From PALSA-1296 sp037143335 (GTDB lineage: Bacteria; Bacteroidota; Ignavibacteria; Palsa-1295), in assembly GCA_037143335.1 (NCBI GenBank), contig JBAWZA010000030.1, positions 1 to 6,812 on the forward strand: a stretch of DNA of 6,812 nt. Direction: 5' to 3'. Positions within the stretch are counted from its first letter, which is position 1; each line of letters opens with the position of its first letter. The notes beneath the pieces are model-generated. The model saw only the letters and a program-made list of their open reading frames with translations. It was not told the origin of the DNA and ran no database searches. A program made the position numbers and the translations under genes. Shown here in pieces: positions 6,717 through 6,812 of this stretch.

Positions 6717-6733
6717 CTCCCATCGAAAAAATT

Positions 6734-6807
6734 GCACCCGTAGCTCAATTGGATAGAGCATCTGACTACGGATCAGAAGGTTTGGGGTTCGAGTCCCTAC
6801 GGGTGTA
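6734..6807 (+). tRNA. tRNA-Arg (anticodon ACG)
   Basis: The full cloverleaf folds by hand. The acceptor arms are GCACCCG (6734-6740) and CGGGTGT (6800-6806), with one G-U pair. The D-stem is GCTC/GAGC (6743-6746, 6756-6759). The anticodon stem is TCTGA/TCAGA (6761-6765, 6773-6777) with loop CTACGGA and anticodon ACG at 6768-6770. The T-stem is TGGGG/CCCTA (6783-6787, 6795-6799) with loop TTCGAGT. A6807 is the discriminator base. CCA is not encoded (ACAA follows), so it must be added after transcription. The ACG anticodon is normally edited to ICG by TadA and reads CGU, CGC and CGA. Confidence 0.97.
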
Positions 6808-6812
6808 CAAAA

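Overview
The window is an ordinary chromosomal segment. It probably comes from a Bacteroidota/Chlorobiota-type (FCB group) bacterium, possibly near Ignavibacteria or Kapabacteria. That placement is inference from three things: a bacillithiol enzyme (BshC), a RecA/RecX pair with FCB-like sequence, and a large secreted-looking repeat protein with GGG/GG turn repeats. No marker gives a firm genus. Base composition looks moderate and even throughout, and there is no integrase, transposase, phage lysis gene, toxin-antitoxin pair or CRISPR array.

Layout from left to right. Positions 2-1570 hold the 3' part of a large surface or fibre-like protein. Its beta-roll-type repeats include a clear 83-residue duplication, followed by tail-fibre-like modules, and the gene ends at a very strong intrinsic terminator (1611-1641). 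A gene-free stretch of about 470 bases follows. It contains an 18-base perfect inverted repeat (2023-2040) and a Shine-Dalgarno sequence, and leads into recA (2115-3236). Next comes recX (3314-4036), separated from recA by a 71-base palindromic REP-like element whose right arm runs into the first possible recX start codon. Convergent to recX, on the minus strand, is a two-gene unit: a HAD phosphatase (4221-4922) coupled by a TAATG overlap to a 60-residue CPXCG zinc-ribbon protein (4039-4221). Divergent from that unit is bshC (4981-6654), then a tRNA-Arg(ACG) at 6734-6807.

Functionally, recA and recX are a recombinase and its modulator. bshC makes the last step of bacillithiol synthesis, but bshA and bshB are not in the window. 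The HAD and CPXCG genes are probably co-translated, but their substrates cannot be read from sequence.

I see no strong candidate for a wholly new system. The items most worth a second look are the 5' ends of recA and recX, which both lack a conventional start, the REP-like palindrome between them, and the surface protein's lack of any recognisable C-terminal anchor or sorting domain.
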